Below, one piece after another: positions 1 through 9,096 of a DNA stretch of 64,000 bases. The notes beneath the pieces are model-generated. The model worked only from the letters and a program-made list of their open reading frames with translations, had not been told where the DNA came from and did no database searches. Source of the DNA: Sphingopyxis witflariensis (lineage in GTDB: Bacteria > Pseudomonadota > Alphaproteobacteria > Sphingomonadales > Sphingomonadaceae); contig NZ_NISJ01000005.1 of the NCBI RefSeq assembly GCF_002205635.1, forward strand, positions 186,001-250,000, in the 5' to 3' direction. Positions within the stretch are counted from its first letter, which is position 1, and the number at the start of each line of letters is the position of its first letter. Both the position numbers and the translations under genes were made by a program.

Positions 1-168
1 CAGGATTTCGTCCGGCGTCTGGAGCCCATTTGGCAGGCCTGTGAAGACGCGGCTCGCGAGCTCGATGCAGAGGCTGGCGAGGTTGTCCGCGCACTCAGCC
101 GGCTCGATGAGGCCATTGCCAGGAAATCGCTGTTCGACCGCATCATGGCGCGTATCGGCGGCATATGA
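1..168 (+). CDS. C-terminal end of an unidentified protein (partial)
   Basis: Frame 1 is open from the first base to a TGA at 166-168 and gives the last 55 residues of a protein whose start lies outside the window. The peptide is charged, rich in Ala, Glu, Arg and Leu, and looks helical (QACEDAARELDAEAGEVV, then LDEAIARKSLFDRIMARIGG). That would suit a coiled-coil tail, but no family is recognisable from this piece. It lies on the plus strand, upstream of a 328-base stretch without a clear gene. The coding call rests on the open frame plus plausible amino-acid composition. Confidence 0.5.
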   Translation, partial: QDFVRRLEPIWQACEDAARELDAEAGEVVRALSRLDEAIARKSLFDRIMARIGGI

Positions 169-496
169 TGCGTCCAAGGGGCCCTTGCGGTCGATCGCGG
201 CGCCATGGCCGACATCGAACGGAATCAACGCCGCGACATAATCCTCCCATTGAATTTGCGCGCGCAAAGCTTATCTCGGGATTGCGGGCCGGGCCCCTCT
301 GACGATCGCATCGATCGTGATGTCGGACCGCATCGAGGATACTCGATGTTGGCTCGACCTATATGCTTCCCAAGCCACATCGACACCTCGGTTGGATCAC
401 AATCGGAGTCTGTGTGATGTCGCATATATTTTTCTCCTCTGCCCTCGGGCAGAAATCCGGCAATCGGTTTGGGCCGACCAGCGGGAGGGGCACGCA
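169..496. other. Intergenic stretch, no gene seen
   Basis: This 328-base gap contains only short overlapping frames on both strands, with no recognisable protein and no ribosome binding site that would support them. It is less GC-rich near 420-435, where a run of T (tatttttctcc) occurs. A purine-rich GGGAGGGG at 483-490 is the ribosome binding site of the next gene. The promoter of that gene should lie here, but I cannot place it. Confidence 0.5.
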
Positions 497-805
497 ATGA
501 CGGGCCCCGCTGTGGGTATGCCCTGCCCCGTCTGCAAAGTGCCGCTATCGATGAGCGACCGCCAGGGCGTCGAGATCGACTATTGCCCGCAATGCCGCGG
601 AGTGTGGCTCGATCGCGGCGAACTCGACAAGATCATCGAGCGCAGCCTGGCCGCCGAACCGGCGCAGGCGCCGTCAGCGCCGCCCCCGCCGCAACAGCCC
701 TATCCGCAAGCCGCACCGCCCCCACCCTGGGGCCACGGGCACCATGGACATCACAAGGGATATCCGAAGCGCCGGAAATCCTTTCTGGAAGAGCTGTTCG
801 ACTAG
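497..805 (+). CDS. Zinc-ribbon protein of the TFIIB-type zf family
   Basis: A 102-residue protein with one N-terminal zinc ribbon: CPVCKVPL near residue 10 and CPQCRGVWLDRGELDKI near residue 31. The four cysteines plus the GVWLDRGEL signature are typical of the zf-TFIIB family of small bacterial zinc-binding proteins, whose function is unknown. A Pro/Ala/Gln-rich linker, a His/Gly-rich stretch (GHGHHGHH) and a basic end (KRRKSFLEELFD) follow. The His cluster may bind extra metal. The ATG at 497 is chosen because GGGAGGGG sits 7 bases upstream; a longer frame from 317 has no such site. It stands alone and converges on pnp. Confidence 0.8.
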   Translation: MTGPAVGMPCPVCKVPLSMSDRQGVEIDYCPQCRGVWLDRGELDKIIERSLAAEPAQAPSAPPPPQQPYPQAAPPPPWGHGHHGHHKGYPKRRKSFLEELFD

Positions 806-812
806 CATATCG

Positions 813-841
813 GACGGGGCCGGTTTGGCCGGTCCCGTCTT
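813..841 (+). terminator. Hairpin after the zinc-ribbon gene
   Basis: Bases 813-823 (GACGGGGCCGG) pair with 829-839 through a five-base loop, including one G-T pair, and are followed by only two or three T. It begins 8 bases after the stop codon. The position and stem strength suit an intrinsic terminator, although the T tract is short. Confidence 0.5.
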
Positions 842-874
842 GCGGCACCTTTGCCGCCCATCTCTCCAACGCAC

Positions 875-908
875 AAAAAAGGGGCCGCTTTCGCGGCCCC
901 TTTCTTTT
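875..908. terminator. Bidirectional intrinsic terminator between zinc-ribbon gene and pnp
   Basis: GGGGCCGC (881-888) and GCGGCCCC (893-900) form a perfect 8-bp stem with loop TTTC. Six A lie on the left and a T-rich run (TTTCTTTT) on the right, so both strands read as stem plus U tract. It lies 18 bases past the pnp stop codon on the minus strand and would serve both convergent genes. Confidence 0.85.
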
Positions 909-925
909 ATCCGATAGCGGAAGAC

Positions 926-3250
926 TTAGTCCTTCAGAAAGTCGGGCACATGGCCCTGATCTTCCGGACCATCGTTGCGCTCGCGGCGCGGGCCGCGATC
1001 GGCGCCGCCGTCACGACGCGGGCCGCGGTCACGACCGCCACCGCCGCCACGCGGACCGCGATCGCCACGGTCGCCGCCTTCACGGCCCCGATCGCTTCTG
1101 GGACCACGATCGCCGCGCGGTTCGCGGGCTTCACGCGGCGGGCGCGTATCTTCCAACTCTTCGCCGGTTTCCTGATTGACGACGCGCATCGACAGGCGAA
1201 CCTTGCCGCGCTGGTCGATCTCGAGGACCTTGACCTTGACTTCCTGGCCTTCGCTCAGGACGTCAGCGACCTTTTCGACACGCTCGTTGGCGATTTCGCT
1301 GACGTGGACGAGACCGTCCTTGCCGCCCATGAAATTCACGAACGCACCGAAATCGACGAGGTTGACGACCTTGCCGTCATAGACCTTACCGACTTCGGCT
1401 TCCTCGACGATGCCCGAAATCCACTTGCGAGCGGCTTCGATCTGGGCCGGATCGCTCGACGAAATCTTGATCAGACCTTCGTCGTCGATGTCGACCTTGG
1501 CGCCGGTGGTCGCGACGATCTCGCGGATCACCTTGCCGCCGGTGCCGATGATGTCGCGGATCTTCGACTTGTCGATCTGCATCGTCTCGATACGCGGAGC
1601 ATAATCCGACAGCTCGGTACGGGCTTCGCCCAGCGCCTTCGCCATTTCGCCGAGGATGTGCGCGCGGCCTTCCTTGGCCTGGGTCAGAGCGGCTTCGAAG
1701 ATCTCGCGCGTGATGCCCGCGATCTTGATGTCCATCTGCATCGTGGTGATGCCTTCGGACGTCCCAGCCACCTTGAAATCCATGTCGCCGAGGTGATCTT
1801 CATCGCCCAGGATATCCGACAGGATCGCATAATCCTTGCCTTCGAGGATCAGGCCCATGGCGATGCCCGAAACCGGGCGCTTCAACGGAACGCCGGCATC
1901 CATCATCGCGAGGCTGCCGCCGCAAACCGACGCCATCGACGACGAGCCGTTCGACTCGGTGATGTCGCTGGTGATGCGGATCGTGTACGGGAACTCGTCC
2001 TTGGTCGGCAGCACGGGGTGCAGCGCACGCCATGCCAGCTTGCCATGACCGACTTCGCGGCGGCCCGGCGCGCCGAAGCGACCGACTTCACCGACCGAAT
2101 AGGGCGGGAAGTTATAGTGCAGCATGAAGTTCTGGTACGACAGGCCGTTCAGACCGTCGATCATCTGCTCGCTGTCCTTGGTGCCCAAGGTGCAGGTTGC
2201 GATGGTCTGGGTCTCGCCACGCGTGAACAGCGCCGAACCATGCGAACGCGGCAGGAAGTGCGTTTCGGCAACAATCTGGCGAATCTGCGTGGTGGTGCGG
2301 CCGTCGATGCGCTTGCCGTCCTTGAGGATGGCGCCGCGAACGATTTCGGCTTCCAGCTTCTTCATCAGCTTGGACGCGGCCAGCTGATCCTGCGGAGCGG
2401 CATCAGCGAAAGCGTCCTTGGCCTTGCTGCGCGCTTCGTTGAGCGCGTTCGAACGCGCCGACTTGTCGGTCAGCTTGTAAGCGGCGGCAATATCCTTGCC
2501 GATCAGCTTCTTCAGCTTGTCCTTGGCGGCGGTCAGATCGGCCTGTTCGGCCATCGCCCAAGGCTCCTTGGCGGCCTGTTCGGCGAGCTTGATGATCGCC
2601 TTGACGACTTCCTTACACGCATCATGCGCGAACAGGACGGCGCCGAGCATGATCTCTTCCGACAGCTCGTTGGCTTCGGATTCGACCATCATCACCGCGT
2701 CGTAGGTTGCAGCAACGACGAGGTCGAGGTCGCCTTCGGCAACCTGCGCATCGGTCGGGTTGAGGATATATTCGCCGTCGATATAGCCGACGCGTGCTGC
2801 GCCGATCGGGCCCATGAAGGGAACGCCCGAAATCGTCATCGCAGCCGACGCGGCGACAAGCGCCAATATGTCAGGCTCGTTATGGCCGTCATAGCTCAGA
2901 ACATGCGCAATGGCGTTGATTTCGTTGTAGAAACCTTCGGGGAACAGCGGGCGGATCGGGCGATCGATCAGGCGGGAAACCAGCGTTTCCTTTTCGGTCG
3001 CGCCGCGCTCACGCTTGAAGAAGCCACCCGGGATGCGTCCGGCGGCCGAATATTTTTCCTGATAATGGACGGTGAGGGGGAAGAAATCCTGCCCCTCCTT
3101 GACCTTCTTGGCGGCAGTGACGGCGCACAGGACAACGGTTTCGCCCAGCGTCGCCATCACGGCGCCGTCGGCTTGGCGGGCAACCTTGCCCGTTTCGAGG
3201 GTCAGCGTTTCACCGCCCCACTCGATCGATACTTTTTTCACGTCAAACAT
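926..3250 (-). CDS. pnp: Polyribonucleotide nucleotidyltransferase (PNPase)
   Basis: Cytoplasmic 3'-5' exoribonuclease that degrades RNA phosphorolytically and forms the core of the degradosome. The 774 residues show two RNase PH-like domains (about 10-145 and 325-460), a KH domain with [10 protein letters not shown] near 560, and an S1 domain ([18 protein letters not shown]) near 625. The tail from about residue 700 is an Arg/Gly/Asp-rich low-complexity stretch ([11 protein letters not shown] and similar) ending in [11 protein letters not shown]. It is longer than the roughly 711 residues of E. coli PNPase because of this tail. AAGGAAAT precedes the ATG. It is the last gene of the truB-rpsO-pnp series, 192 bases after rpsO. 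Confidence 0.97.
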   Translation of the reverse strand: MFDVKKVSIEWGGETLTLETGKVARQADGAVMATLGETVVLCAVTAAKKVKEGQDFFPLTVHYQEKYSAAGRIPGGFFKRERGATEKETLVSRLIDRPIRPLFPEGFYNEINAIAHVLSYDGHNEPDILALVAASAAMTISGVPFMGPIGAARVGYIDGEYILNPTDAQVAEGDLDLVVAATYDAVMMVESEANELSEEIMLGAVLFAHDACKEVVKAIIKLAEQAAKEPWAMAEQADLTAAKDKLKKLIGKDIAAAYKLTDKSARSNALNEARSKAKDAFADAAPQDQLAASKLMKKLEAEIVRGAILKDGKRIDGRTTTQIRQIVAETHFLPRSHGSALFTRGETQTIATCTLGTKDSEQMIDGLNGLSYQNFMLHYNFPPYSVGEVGRFGAPGRREVGHGKLAWRALHPVLPTKDEFPYTIRITSDITESNGSSSMASVCGGSLAMMDAGVPLKRPVSGIAMGLILEGKDYAILSDILGDEDHLGDMDFKVAGTSEGITTMQMDIKIAGITREIFEAALTQAKEGRAHILGEMAKALGEARTELSDYAPRIETMQIDKSKIRDIIGTGGKVIREIVATTGAKVDIDDEGLIKISSSDPAQIEAARKWISGIVEEAEVGKVYDGKVVNLVDFGAFVNFMGGKDGLVHVSEIANERVEKVADVLSEGQEVKVKVLEIDQRGKVRLSMRVVNQETGEELEDTRPPREAREPRGDRGPRSDRGREGGDRGDRGPRGGGGGRDRGPRRDGGADRGPRRERNDGPEDQGHVPDFLKD

Positions 3251-3408
3251 GAGATTTCCTTCGCCCGCCGGGCCCTATGCCAGGCGGGGCCTCTAGTTCC
3301 GGGTAATCCGACCCGGGGCGGTGCGGGGCGTCTGTCTGCCCCAATGGCGGTCCCGCCGAATGCGGGAGAGCCCGTTTGGCGCCGCCATTTGCGGACGCCA
3401 ATATGACA

Positions 3409-3432
3409 GCGGCCCCGGAAATCCGGGGCCGC
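3409..3432 (-). terminator. rpsO-pnp intergenic hairpin
   Basis: GCGGCCCCGG (3409-3418) pairs perfectly with CCGGGGCCGC (3423-3432) around the loop AAAT, starting 10 bases after the rpsO stop. On the minus strand it is followed by CTGTCATATT, which is not a real U tract, so it may only partly terminate. In E. coli the rpsO-pnp gap holds both a leaky terminator and an RNase III site used for pnp autocontrol. A similar role here is inference from position. Confidence 0.6.
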
Positions 3433-3442
3433 CGAAAATTTC

Positions 3443-3712
3443 TTACTTACGAAGACCCAGCTTCGCGATGAGAGCCTGATAACGGCCCTCGTCCTTCTTC
3501 TTCAGATAGTCCAGCAAGCTGCGACGCTTGTTGACCATCATCAGGAGGCCGCGGCGGCTGTGGTTGTCCTTGTGGTGCGCCTTGAAGTGATCGGTCAGCG
3601 TGTTGATACGATCGGTCAGGATGGCAACCTGGACTTCCGGCGAACCGGTATCGCCCTTTGCGCGGGCGTTGTCGTTGATGACTTCGGTTTTGCGCTCGGC
3701 AGTAATCGACAT
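3443..3712 (-). CDS. rpsO: 30S ribosomal protein S15
   Basis: An 89-residue protein of standard length for S15, which binds 16S rRNA in the platform of the small subunit and nucleates binding of S6 and S18. It starts [17 protein letters not shown] and contains the family motifs [17 protein letters not shown] and [20 protein letters not shown]. It lies 26 bases after truB and 192 bases before pnp, the usual order. Expression is probably shared with truB and pnp. Confidence 0.98.
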   Translation of the reverse strand: MSITAERKTEVINDNARAKGDTGSPEVQVAILTDRINTLTDHFKAHHKDNHSRRGLLMMVNKRRSLLDYLKKKDEGRYQALIAKLGLRK

Positions 3713-3738
3713 ATATTTTTTCCTTCGAACATCCTGAC

Positions 3739-4713
3739 TTAAAGATTAAAGCCGCGCACGACCTTCAGCGTTCCCGCCAAAGCCTCGATCAGGGCGATGG
3801 GACGCATATCGCTGTCCCGTCCCCAATAGAGCCCGTCATCCGTAGCTACCCCGGTCCAGACACGACCCTGACGGATCGCCCCTGCCGCTTCCGGGGAAAG
3901 GTTCAGAGCCGGGATGTCGACCAGCCCTGCCTCCAGCGGCAGAATGAATTCTGATTGGGCGGCGCCTTGGCCGAAAGCGTTCAATTTGTCCAGCGAAATC
4001 GCCTGTTCGAGCGTGAAAGGCCCCGCCCTGGTGCGGCGCAGCATCGTCACATGCCCGACACTGCCGACCGCATGCGCGATGTCACGCGCAAGGCTGCGGA
4101 TATAGGTGCCCTTCGAGACATGGGCGGTCAGGGTGATCGATTCGAGCGGCCCTGCCCCTCCCTGCTCCGCTTGTCCTGAGCTTGTCGAAGGACCGTTCTT
4201 GCTTTCAACGTCCGAAGAGGAGGACGGCCCTTCGACAAGCTCAGGGCAAACAGAGAGAGTGTGTATCACAACATTTCGCGGCTTCATCTCGACCACTTCG
4301 CCCTTACGCGCCAAGTCATAGGCGCGCTGTCCGTCGATCTTGATCGCCGAAAAGGCAGGCGGCACCTGTTCGATCGGTCCGGTGAAGCGCGGCAACACCG
4401 CCGCGACCTCGGCCAAGGTCGGCCGCACTTCGCTCGTCGCGACAGCTTCGCCCTCGGCATCGAGGCCGTCAGTCTGCACCCCGAACTTTATGGTGAAGTC
4501 ATAAGTCTTGCTCGCGTCGAGCATCCGCCCGCACAGCTTGGTCGCCTCGCCAAGCGCGATCGGCAACACCCCCGACGCCAGCGGGTCGAGCGTCCCGCCA
4601 TGCCCGACCTTGACCTTGCCCAGCCCCGCCTCGCGGCACACGCGCTTCACCGCGCCCACCGCCTGCGTCGAGCCGAGCCCCAAGGGTTTGTCCAATATGA
4701 TCCAGCCGTTCAT
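3739..4713 (-). CDS. truB: tRNA pseudouridine-55 synthase TruB with a repeat-encoded insertion
   Basis: Makes pseudouridine at position 55 in the T loop of tRNAs. The N-terminus ([19 protein letters not shown]) and the catalytic motif [12 protein letters not shown] with Asp43 are clear, and [13 protein letters not shown] and the C-terminal region are intact. Residues about 155-190 (including [12 protein letters not shown] and [14 protein letters not shown]) have no counterpart in the family as I know it. They come from two inverted copies of a dispersed repeat at 4169-4248, inserted in frame in a surface loop before the SKGTYIRSL strand. No frame is broken and the catalytic residues remain, so the enzyme is probably active. 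The gene precedes rpsO by 26 bases. Confidence 0.95.
   Translation of the reverse strand: MNGWIILDKPLGLGSTQAVGAVKRVCREAGLGKVKVGHGGTLDPLASGVLPIALGEATKLCGRMLDASKTYDFTIKFGVQTDGLDAEGEAVATSEVRPTLAEVAAVLPRFTGPIEQVPPAFSAIKIDGQRAYDLARKGEVVEMKPRNVVIHTLSVCPELVEGPSSSSDVESKNGPSTSSGQAEQGGAGPLESITLTAHVSKGTYIRSLARDIAHAVGSVGHVTMLRRTRAGPFTLEQAISLDKLNAFGQGAAQSEFILPLEAGLVDIPALNLSPEAAGAIRQGRVWTGVATDDGLYWGRDSDMRPIALIEALAGTLKVVRGFNL
4169..4248. repeat. REP-like palindromic element inside truB
   Basis: TGTCCTGAGCTTGTCGAAGG at 4172-4191 reappears as its inverse complement around 4229-4247 (CCTTCGACAAGCTCAGG). Similarity extends outward and inward to about 31 bases per arm with few mismatches, enclosing a loop of roughly 16 bases. 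I recognise the core as an abundant dispersed element in sphingomonad and related genomes, usually intergenic. Here it lies within a conserved coding region, and its length preserves the truB frame. Confidence 0.85.
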
Positions 4714-4727
4714 GCTGCGCCGCTAGA

Positions 4728-4768
4728 GCATTTTCAGTCCGGGTAAAACCGGACGGTTCGTAAAATGC
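4728..4768. repeat. Small palindromic repeat upstream of truB
   Basis: Nested inverted repeat: GCATTTT (4728-4734) with AAAATGC (4762-4768), and inside it GTCCGG (4737-4742) with CCGGAC (4749-4754). It lies between the DUF6491-like gene and truB, 15 bases before the truB start codon on the minus strand. It could fold in the truB leader or terminate the gene before it. Confidence 0.6.
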
Positions 4769-4799
4769 GGCAACAGAAGCTCCGCATCGACACGAGTTG

Positions 4800-5216
4800 T
4801 CAATTTTGCGCGGGCGCCTTGGCAGCTTCGGCGGCTTTCCGCGCCGCCGCCTTCTCCTTCTTCGTCGGCGGCGGTGCCGAGGTAACGAAAGAGCTCAACT
4901 GACAGCGCTCGCCGCGCACGACGAGCGTCGCGAAGCGGTCGAGGCGCGAGATACCGCGGGTATCGACCCCGATCACCTGCGCGAAATCGAGGTCGCGGCA
5001 AAAGCCGGCGAAGGTGCCATAATACCAGTCGCCGCGGCGATCCTGGATCCAGATGCCGCGATCGCGGTCGGCGCGCCAGTTACGGATCGAGCTGTCGCTC
5101 GGGAAAACGATGCTCGACTCGACGCCAAGCGCGCGTTCAGTCTTGGCGGGTTCGGCAGCGGCGGCTCCAAAGGGAAGCAGCGCGGCCGCAAGCAGAATGG
5201 AAAGTGTCCTTTTCAT
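4800..5216 (-). CDS. Small secreted protein, DUF6491-like
   Basis: A 138-residue protein with a signal peptide (MKRTLSILLAAALLPFGAAA, cleavage near AAA-EP) and a conserved-looking core: IRNWRADRDRGIWIQDRRG, WYYGTFAGFCRDLDFAQVIG, and a late Cys in RGERCQLSSF. This pattern resembles DUF6491, a periplasmic family of unknown function in sphingomonads; the assignment is from memory of the pattern. The C-terminus is Lys/Ala-rich (KKEKAAARKAAEAAK). The start at 5216 is chosen because the signal peptide begins there; the frame upstream encodes no plausible protein. It follows the GNAT gene by 47 bases and may share its transcript. Confidence 0.7.
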   Translation of the reverse strand: MKRTLSILLAAALLPFGAAAAEPAKTERALGVESSIVFPSDSSIRNWRADRDRGIWIQDRRGDWYYGTFAGFCRDLDFAQVIGVDTRGISRLDRFATLVVRGERCQLSSFVTSAPPPTKKEKAAARKAAEAAKAPAQN

Positions 5217-5263
5217 GCCACAATCCCTAGCAATGCCGGGCTGAACCGGCACTGACCCCTTTG

Positions 5264-5818
5264 TTAGGCGCCGTTCATCTGCGCCGCAATCCATTCATCG
5301 GCGAGCAGCGACCATAGCCCGGTGTCGCGGATATAGCCGGTCCAGGTAATGCGTTCCGAACGCAGCACGCCTTCCTTGGTGCAACCGAGCTTGGCGACCG
5401 CAGCCTGACTCCGCTTGTTGCGCTCGTCGATGCGGAACTCGATGCGGCGGATCCCTGCATCGAACGCATGGTCGATCATCAACCGCTTCACCCGTCCATT
5501 GAAGCCGGTGCCGCGATGATCGGGGTGGATGAAACTGTTGCCGATCTCGACCGTCTGCGCCGACGCATCGGGCCGCAGCCAGGCAGTCATGCCGACGAGC
5601 GTGTCGCCGTCCATGATCGCATAGGGCATGCGCCCGCCCTTCCCGGTCAGCACGTCGAAGCTCGCATCGAAATGATCGGAATCGAAGCTCGACGAATAGA
5701 TTGCCCAGACGTCGGCATCGGCGGCGCAGACCACACGCAGCGCCTTCCGGTGCGCCTCGGTCAGCTTGACGAGTTTCAGGTCGCCATCGGCGAGTTCGGT
5801 ATAAAGGTGGTCAAGCAT
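5264..5818 (-). CDS. GNAT-family N-acetyltransferase
   Basis: A 184-residue protein of the acetyl-CoA-dependent GNAT fold, similar to RimJ/RimL-type enzymes. Visible motifs are [19 protein letters not shown] (acetyl-CoA loop) and [20 protein letters not shown] (motif B, N-R-S-xx-A). The substrate is not predictable. The ATG at 5818 overlaps the tdk stop by 8 bases, so the two are almost certainly co-transcribed and translationally coupled. A longer upstream frame is only the tdk coding region read in another frame. Confidence 0.85.
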   Translation of the reverse strand: MLDHLYTELADGDLKLVKLTEAHRKALRVVCAADADVWAIYSSSFDSDHFDASFDVLTGKGGRMPYAIMDGDTLVGMTAWLRPDASAQTVEIGNSFIHPDHRGTGFNGRVKRLMIDHAFDAGIRRIEFRIDERNKRSQAAVAKLGCTKEGVLRSERITWTGYIRDTGLWSLLADEWIAAQMNGA

Positions 5819-6413
5819 CGGCCGACGCCCCGGCTGCCTCGCGCCGCTTTTGCATGAAGTGGCGGCGGCACATTGCGACATAGCGATCATTGCCGCCGAT
5901 CTCGGTCTGCGCGCCCGCAACCACCGCGCGGCCCTGTTCGTCGACGCGGAGATTCATCGTCGCCTTGCGGCCGCATTCGCACACGGCCTTCAATTCAACG
6001 AGCGCGTCGGCAATACCGAGCAGCGCCGCCGAACCGGGGAAAAGCTCCGCCGAAAAATCGGTGCGCAGGCCATAGCAGAGGACGGGAATCCCAGCCTCGT
6101 CAGCGAGCCGCGCAAGCCCCAGCACCTGCTCGCGCGTCAGGAATTGCGCCTCGTCGACGAGGACGCAGGCGAGCGGACGTTCAGCATGTTCGGCGTTCAC
6201 CGCCGCCCACAGGTCGCTGTCGGGATCGAATTTATGCGCCTCTGCGATCAGGCCAATGCGGCTCGTCACCTGCCCCGCGCCATAACGATCATCGAGCGCG
6301 GCAGTCCACAGCATCGTTTCCATGCCGCGCTCGCGATAGTTGAAATCCGCCTGCAACAGCGTCGTCGATTTGCCGGCGTTCATGCTGGCGTAGTAGAAAT
6401 AGAGCTTGGCCAT
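5811..6413 (-). CDS. tdk: Thymidine kinase
   Basis: Phosphorylates thymidine to dTMP in the salvage pathway. The 200 residues are normal for the type II bacterial enzyme. The P loop lies near the N-terminus ([13 protein letters not shown], residues 9-21), the Walker B-like [12 protein letters not shown] in the middle, and a zinc-site Cys pair in [29 protein letters not shown] matches the usual start, so ATG 6413 is taken although the frame stays open to 6755 through a repeat. It heads a unit with the GNAT gene and diverges from the wax ester synthase gene; the palindromic repeat at 6443-6520 lies in its leader. Confidence 0.95.
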   Translation of the reverse strand: MAKLYFYYASMNAGKSTTLLQADFNYRERGMETMLWTAALDDRYGAGQVTSRIGLIAEAHKFDPDSDLWAAVNAEHAERPLACVLVDEAQFLTREQVLGLARLADEAGIPVLCYGLRTDFSAELFPGSAALLGIADALVELKAVCECGRKATMNLRVDEQGRAVVAGAQTEIGGNDRYVAMCRRHFMQKRREAAGASADA

Positions 6414-6442
6414 GGGGCGAGCGATAACGCGTTCGAATAGCC

Positions 6443-6520
6443 TCGTCACCCCGGACTTGATCCGGGGTCCCTCTCCACCATGCTGAAAAGCGGGCCCCCG
6501 GATCAAGTCCGGAGTGACGA
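6443..6520. repeat. REP-like palindromic element between tdk and the WS/DGAT gene
   Basis: The left arm TCGTCACCCCGGACTTGATC (6443 onward) and its near-perfect inverse complement at 6492-6520 (GATCAAGTCCGGAGTGACGA at its end) flank a spacer of about 20 bases. It is the familiar dispersed element that translates as PDLIRGP or IKSGVT. It is unusual in this window in lying between divergent genes rather than convergent ones. Confidence 0.8.
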
Positions 6521-6605
6521 AGGGAGGAGCGCTGCTTGACTCGCCCACCGCCGCTGTCATGCTGCCCCCAACAGAAGCAGCACAAACAGTGGGGAGAGCT
6601 GCCAT

Positions 6606-8021
6606 ATGCGCCTGATGCCAGTGAGCGACGCAATGTTCCTTGTGGGCGAGAGCCGCGAAATGCCGATGCATATCGGCGGTATCAACCTCTACACCCTGCC
6701 CGACGATGTCGATGAGACCGATTGGCTGAACGAACAACTCGCATTGCTGCGGCAATCGGAAGGGCTACGGCGCCCGTTCAGCGAGGTGCTGAAATTGACT
6801 CCCTTCGGCCAGTACGGCCCGATCCGCCTCGAGCCCGATCGCGACATCGACATGCACTATCATGTCCGGGCCGCCGCGCTGCCCAAGCCCGGGCGCTATC
6901 GCGAGATGTTCGAACTTGCCTCACGCCTCCATTCTGGCCTGCTCGACCGCACCCGGCCCTTGTGGGAAATCACGTTGATCTCGGGTTTGCCCAATCGGCA
7001 GATCGCAACTTTCAAAAAAGTGCACCACGCCCTGATGGACGGCGCGGCGAGCATCCATTTCTATAATTCGATGCTCTCCCCCGACCCGAAGGAACGGCGC
7101 ACTTATTCGCCGCTCTCGGTCGAGGCTTATGAAGCCTATAAGCGCCAATTCCCCATGGCGAAAAAGCCGCCGCGCCCCAGCCTGACCGACATCAAGGCGA
7201 TTGGCGATTTCCTGAAGGAGCAATGGGGAAACAGCGTCGGGGTGACGAAGGCGCTGAACCAATATGTCGCGGCCATGTTCGGGATTGGCGGCGACGGGCT
7301 GACCACGCCCTTCAGCGGCGTGCCGCGCACGAGCTTCAACCGCAACATCACCGGTGCGCGCCGCTTCGTCGCGCAAAGCTGGTCGCTCGAGCGCGTGCGC
7401 GCGATGGGCAAGGCCTATGACGGGACGATCAACGACGCGGTGCTCGGCATGTGCGCGGGGGCGATGCGCAAATATCTGCAATCGCTGAACGAACTGCCCG
7501 ACAAGCCGCTCAAGGCCATGGCGCCGGTCTCGATTCGTCCCAAGGGCGATGTCGATTCGGGCAATTCGGTCGCGTCAGTGACCGCCAATCTCGCGACGCA
7601 TATCGACGACCCCGCCGAGCGGATGGCAACGATCCAGGCGTCGATGAATTCAGCAAAGGCACAGCTGCGCGCCATGACCGCCGGGCAGATTCAGCTCTAC
7701 ACCGCGATCACAAGCTTCCCGATGATGCTGACCGCACTGACCCGCACCGCCGACCGCTTTCCCGCTTATTCGGTGACGATTTCGAACGTGCCGGGGCCAC
7801 GCGAGCAAATGTACTGGAACGGCGCACGGCTCGACGGCATGTATCCCGCGAGCATCCCGGTCGACGGCATGGCGATGAACATCACCCAGGTGTCGAACAA
7901 CAAGAATATCGATTTCGGCATCACCGCCTGCAGGCGAAGCGTGCCGCATGCGCAGCGGATGATCGATTATCTGGAGGAAGCGCTGGTCGAGTTGGAGCAG
8001 GCGGCGGGGATCAAGAAATAA
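6606..8021 (+). CDS. Wax ester synthase/diacylglycerol acyltransferase (WS/DGAT)
   Basis: Transfers acyl groups from acyl-CoA to fatty alcohols or diacylglycerol, making storage lipids. The 471 residues match the family length. The catalytic motif HHALMDG (His140-His141, Asp145) is intact, and a late [16 protein letters not shown] matches the conserved C-terminal block. The start [12 protein letters not shown] fits other members, and GGGGAGA lies 7 bases upstream of ATG 6606. It sits alone on the plus strand within the minus-strand translation cluster, which suggests insertion. Whether it makes wax esters or triglycerides cannot be told from sequence. Confidence 0.9.
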   Translation: MRLMPVSDAMFLVGESREMPMHIGGINLYTLPDDVDETDWLNEQLALLRQSEGLRRPFSEVLKLTPFGQYGPIRLEPDRDIDMHYHVRAAALPKPGRYREMFELASRLHSGLLDRTRPLWEITLISGLPNRQIATFKKVHHALMDGAASIHFYNSMLSPDPKERRTYSPLSVEAYEAYKRQFPMAKKPPRPSLTDIKAIGDFLKEQWGNSVGVTKALNQYVAAMFGIGGDGLTTPFSGVPRTSFNRNITGARRFVAQSWSLERVRAMGKAYDGTINDAVLGMCAGAMRKYLQSLNELPDKPLKAMAPVSIRPKGDVDSGNSVASVTANLATHIDDPAERMATIQASMNSAKAQLRAMTAGQIQLYTAITSFPMMLTALTRTADRFPAYSVTISNVPGPREQMYWNGARLDGMYPASIPVDGMAMNITQVSNNKNIDFGITACRRSVPHAQRMIDYLEEALVELEQAAGIKK

Positions 8022-8022
8022 G

Positions 8023-8100
8023 CGTCGCCCCTGCGAAGGCAGTGGTCGCTATCGGCGGTGCACAAGGTTGCCAGTGGCCCCCGCCTTCGCGGGGGCGACG
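8023..8100. repeat. REP-like palindromic element at a convergent junction
   Basis: CGTCGCCCCTGCGAAGGC (8023-8040) pairs with a later arm ending GCGGGGGCGACG (8071-8100, containing CCCCCGCCTTCGCGGGGGCG), with a spacer between. It fills the gap between the stop codons of the WS/DGAT gene and rbfA. The inner GCCTTCGC-type hairpin could terminate both transcripts. Confidence 0.75.
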
Positions 8101-8104
8101 GCAA

Positions 8105-8506
8105 TTATTCCTCGCCGTCGCGCTCGCCCAGATCGCGCGCAACCTTCGGGTCGCGCAGCAATTTGTCGATGTGACTCGCTTCGTCAAAGCTTTCGTCGCT
8201 CAGAAACTTCAGCTTCGCGGCATATTTCATCGTCATTTTTTCCGCGACGCTCTTTTGCAGCCAGGCGGTGTTGGTGCGCAGCGCCTTCAGCACCGCTTCC
8301 TCTTCCTTGCCGAGCAGCGACTTCACGAACACCGTCGCGTGGCGCAGGTCCGATGACATACGCACTTCGGTGACGCTCACCGGATGCTTGGTCAGCTGGT
8401 CGTCGTGGACGTCGCCGCGCGCGAGGATTTCGGACAGGATATGGCGTACCTGTTCGCCGACGCGCAGCGCGCGGACCGTGGGGCCCTTTTCCTTTTCGGT
8501 TTTCAT
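8105..8506 (-). CDS. rbfA: Ribosome-binding factor A
   Basis: Late-stage 30S maturation factor that binds near helix 1 of 16S rRNA and is needed for cold adaptation. The 133 residues show the family's [20 protein letters not shown] start, [19 protein letters not shown] in the KH-like core and [19 protein letters not shown] near the end. The start ATG at 8506 overlaps the stop of the DUF1697 gene by four bases (ATGA), implying coupled translation. Its place after infB is standard, with DUF1697 interposed. Confidence 0.95.
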   Translation of the reverse strand: MKTEKEKGPTVRALRVGEQVRHILSEILARGDVHDDQLTKHPVSVTEVRMSSDLRHATVFVKSLLGKEEEAVLKALRTNTAWLQKSVAEKMTMKYAAKLKFLSDESFDEASHIDKLLRDPKVARDLGERDGEE

Positions 8507-9060
8507 CGGGCGTCCTTTGCCTCTTCGTCCAGTTTTGCGACGATCCGTGCGATCGAGCGCATGTTGCGCGCGGTGCCCTTGTGACCAAGCCGCTTTTCGA
8601 TCCACGCACCGGTCAGTTTGCTATCGGCCACCCCGTCGCCGAAATCGATGAACAGCGCGCGGTCGCCCAGCGCCAGCTTTTCGTCGCCGCGGCCGCGATG
8701 ATCGGCGACCAGCGTGTCGAACTGTTCCTGCGTCGGCTGGCCGTCGAGGAACATCGTGTGGACGAACTTGTCCTCATTCATTCCCGCAAACGGATTGTCG
8801 GCAATCGCGGCGGCGAGCTCGTCACGGCTGCGCACCAACGCGGCGGTGGCCATGTCGAAACGCTCATCGACCATCAGCGTCAATTTTTCTTCGAGCCCGC
8901 GCGTCGGCCGTTCGTCATGGTCGAACAAAACATTGCCGCTCGCAACGACGGTCTCGACCGAGGTGAAATCCTCGGCCTCGAACGCCGCGCGCAGATCGGC
9001 CATCTTCAGCCGGTTTCCACCGACATTGATGCTGCCGAACAATGCCACATAGCGAGCCAT
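8503..9060 (-). CDS. DUF1697 family protein
   Basis: A 185-residue protein beginning [20 protein letters not shown], with [16 protein letters not shown] and [19 protein letters not shown] following, all hallmarks of DUF1697. The family has a ferredoxin-like fold and no known function. It begins 36 bases after infB and overlaps rbfA by 4 bases (ATGA), so it sits inside the translation-factor operon. That context might suggest a link with ribosome assembly, but the family is widely scattered and the position may be chance. Confidence 0.85.
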   Translation of the reverse strand: MARYVALFGSINVGGNRLKMADLRAAFEAEDFTSVETVVASGNVLFDHDERPTRGLEEKLTLMVDERFDMATAALVRSRDELAAAIADNPFAGMNEDKFVHTMFLDGQPTQEQFDTLVADHRGRGDEKLALGDRALFIDFGDGVADSKLTGAWIEKRLGHKGTARNMRSIARIVAKLDEEAKDAR

Positions 9061-9096
9061 GCTGGCGCCTCCTGATCCGCGCGAAGCGGACGCTTT

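Noticed and set aside
205..497. Frames on both strands in the gap before the zinc-ribbon gene
   Set aside because: Their peptides have no recognisable content and lack ribosome sites.
851..3406. A long open frame of 851 codons on the plus strand opposite pnp
   Set aside because: It mirrors the codon structure of pnp and has no protein signature. Long antisense frames are common in GC-rich genes; similar frames opposite infB (9139-12333), nusA (12460-14316) and sucC-etfB (39866-42073) were rejected for the same reason.
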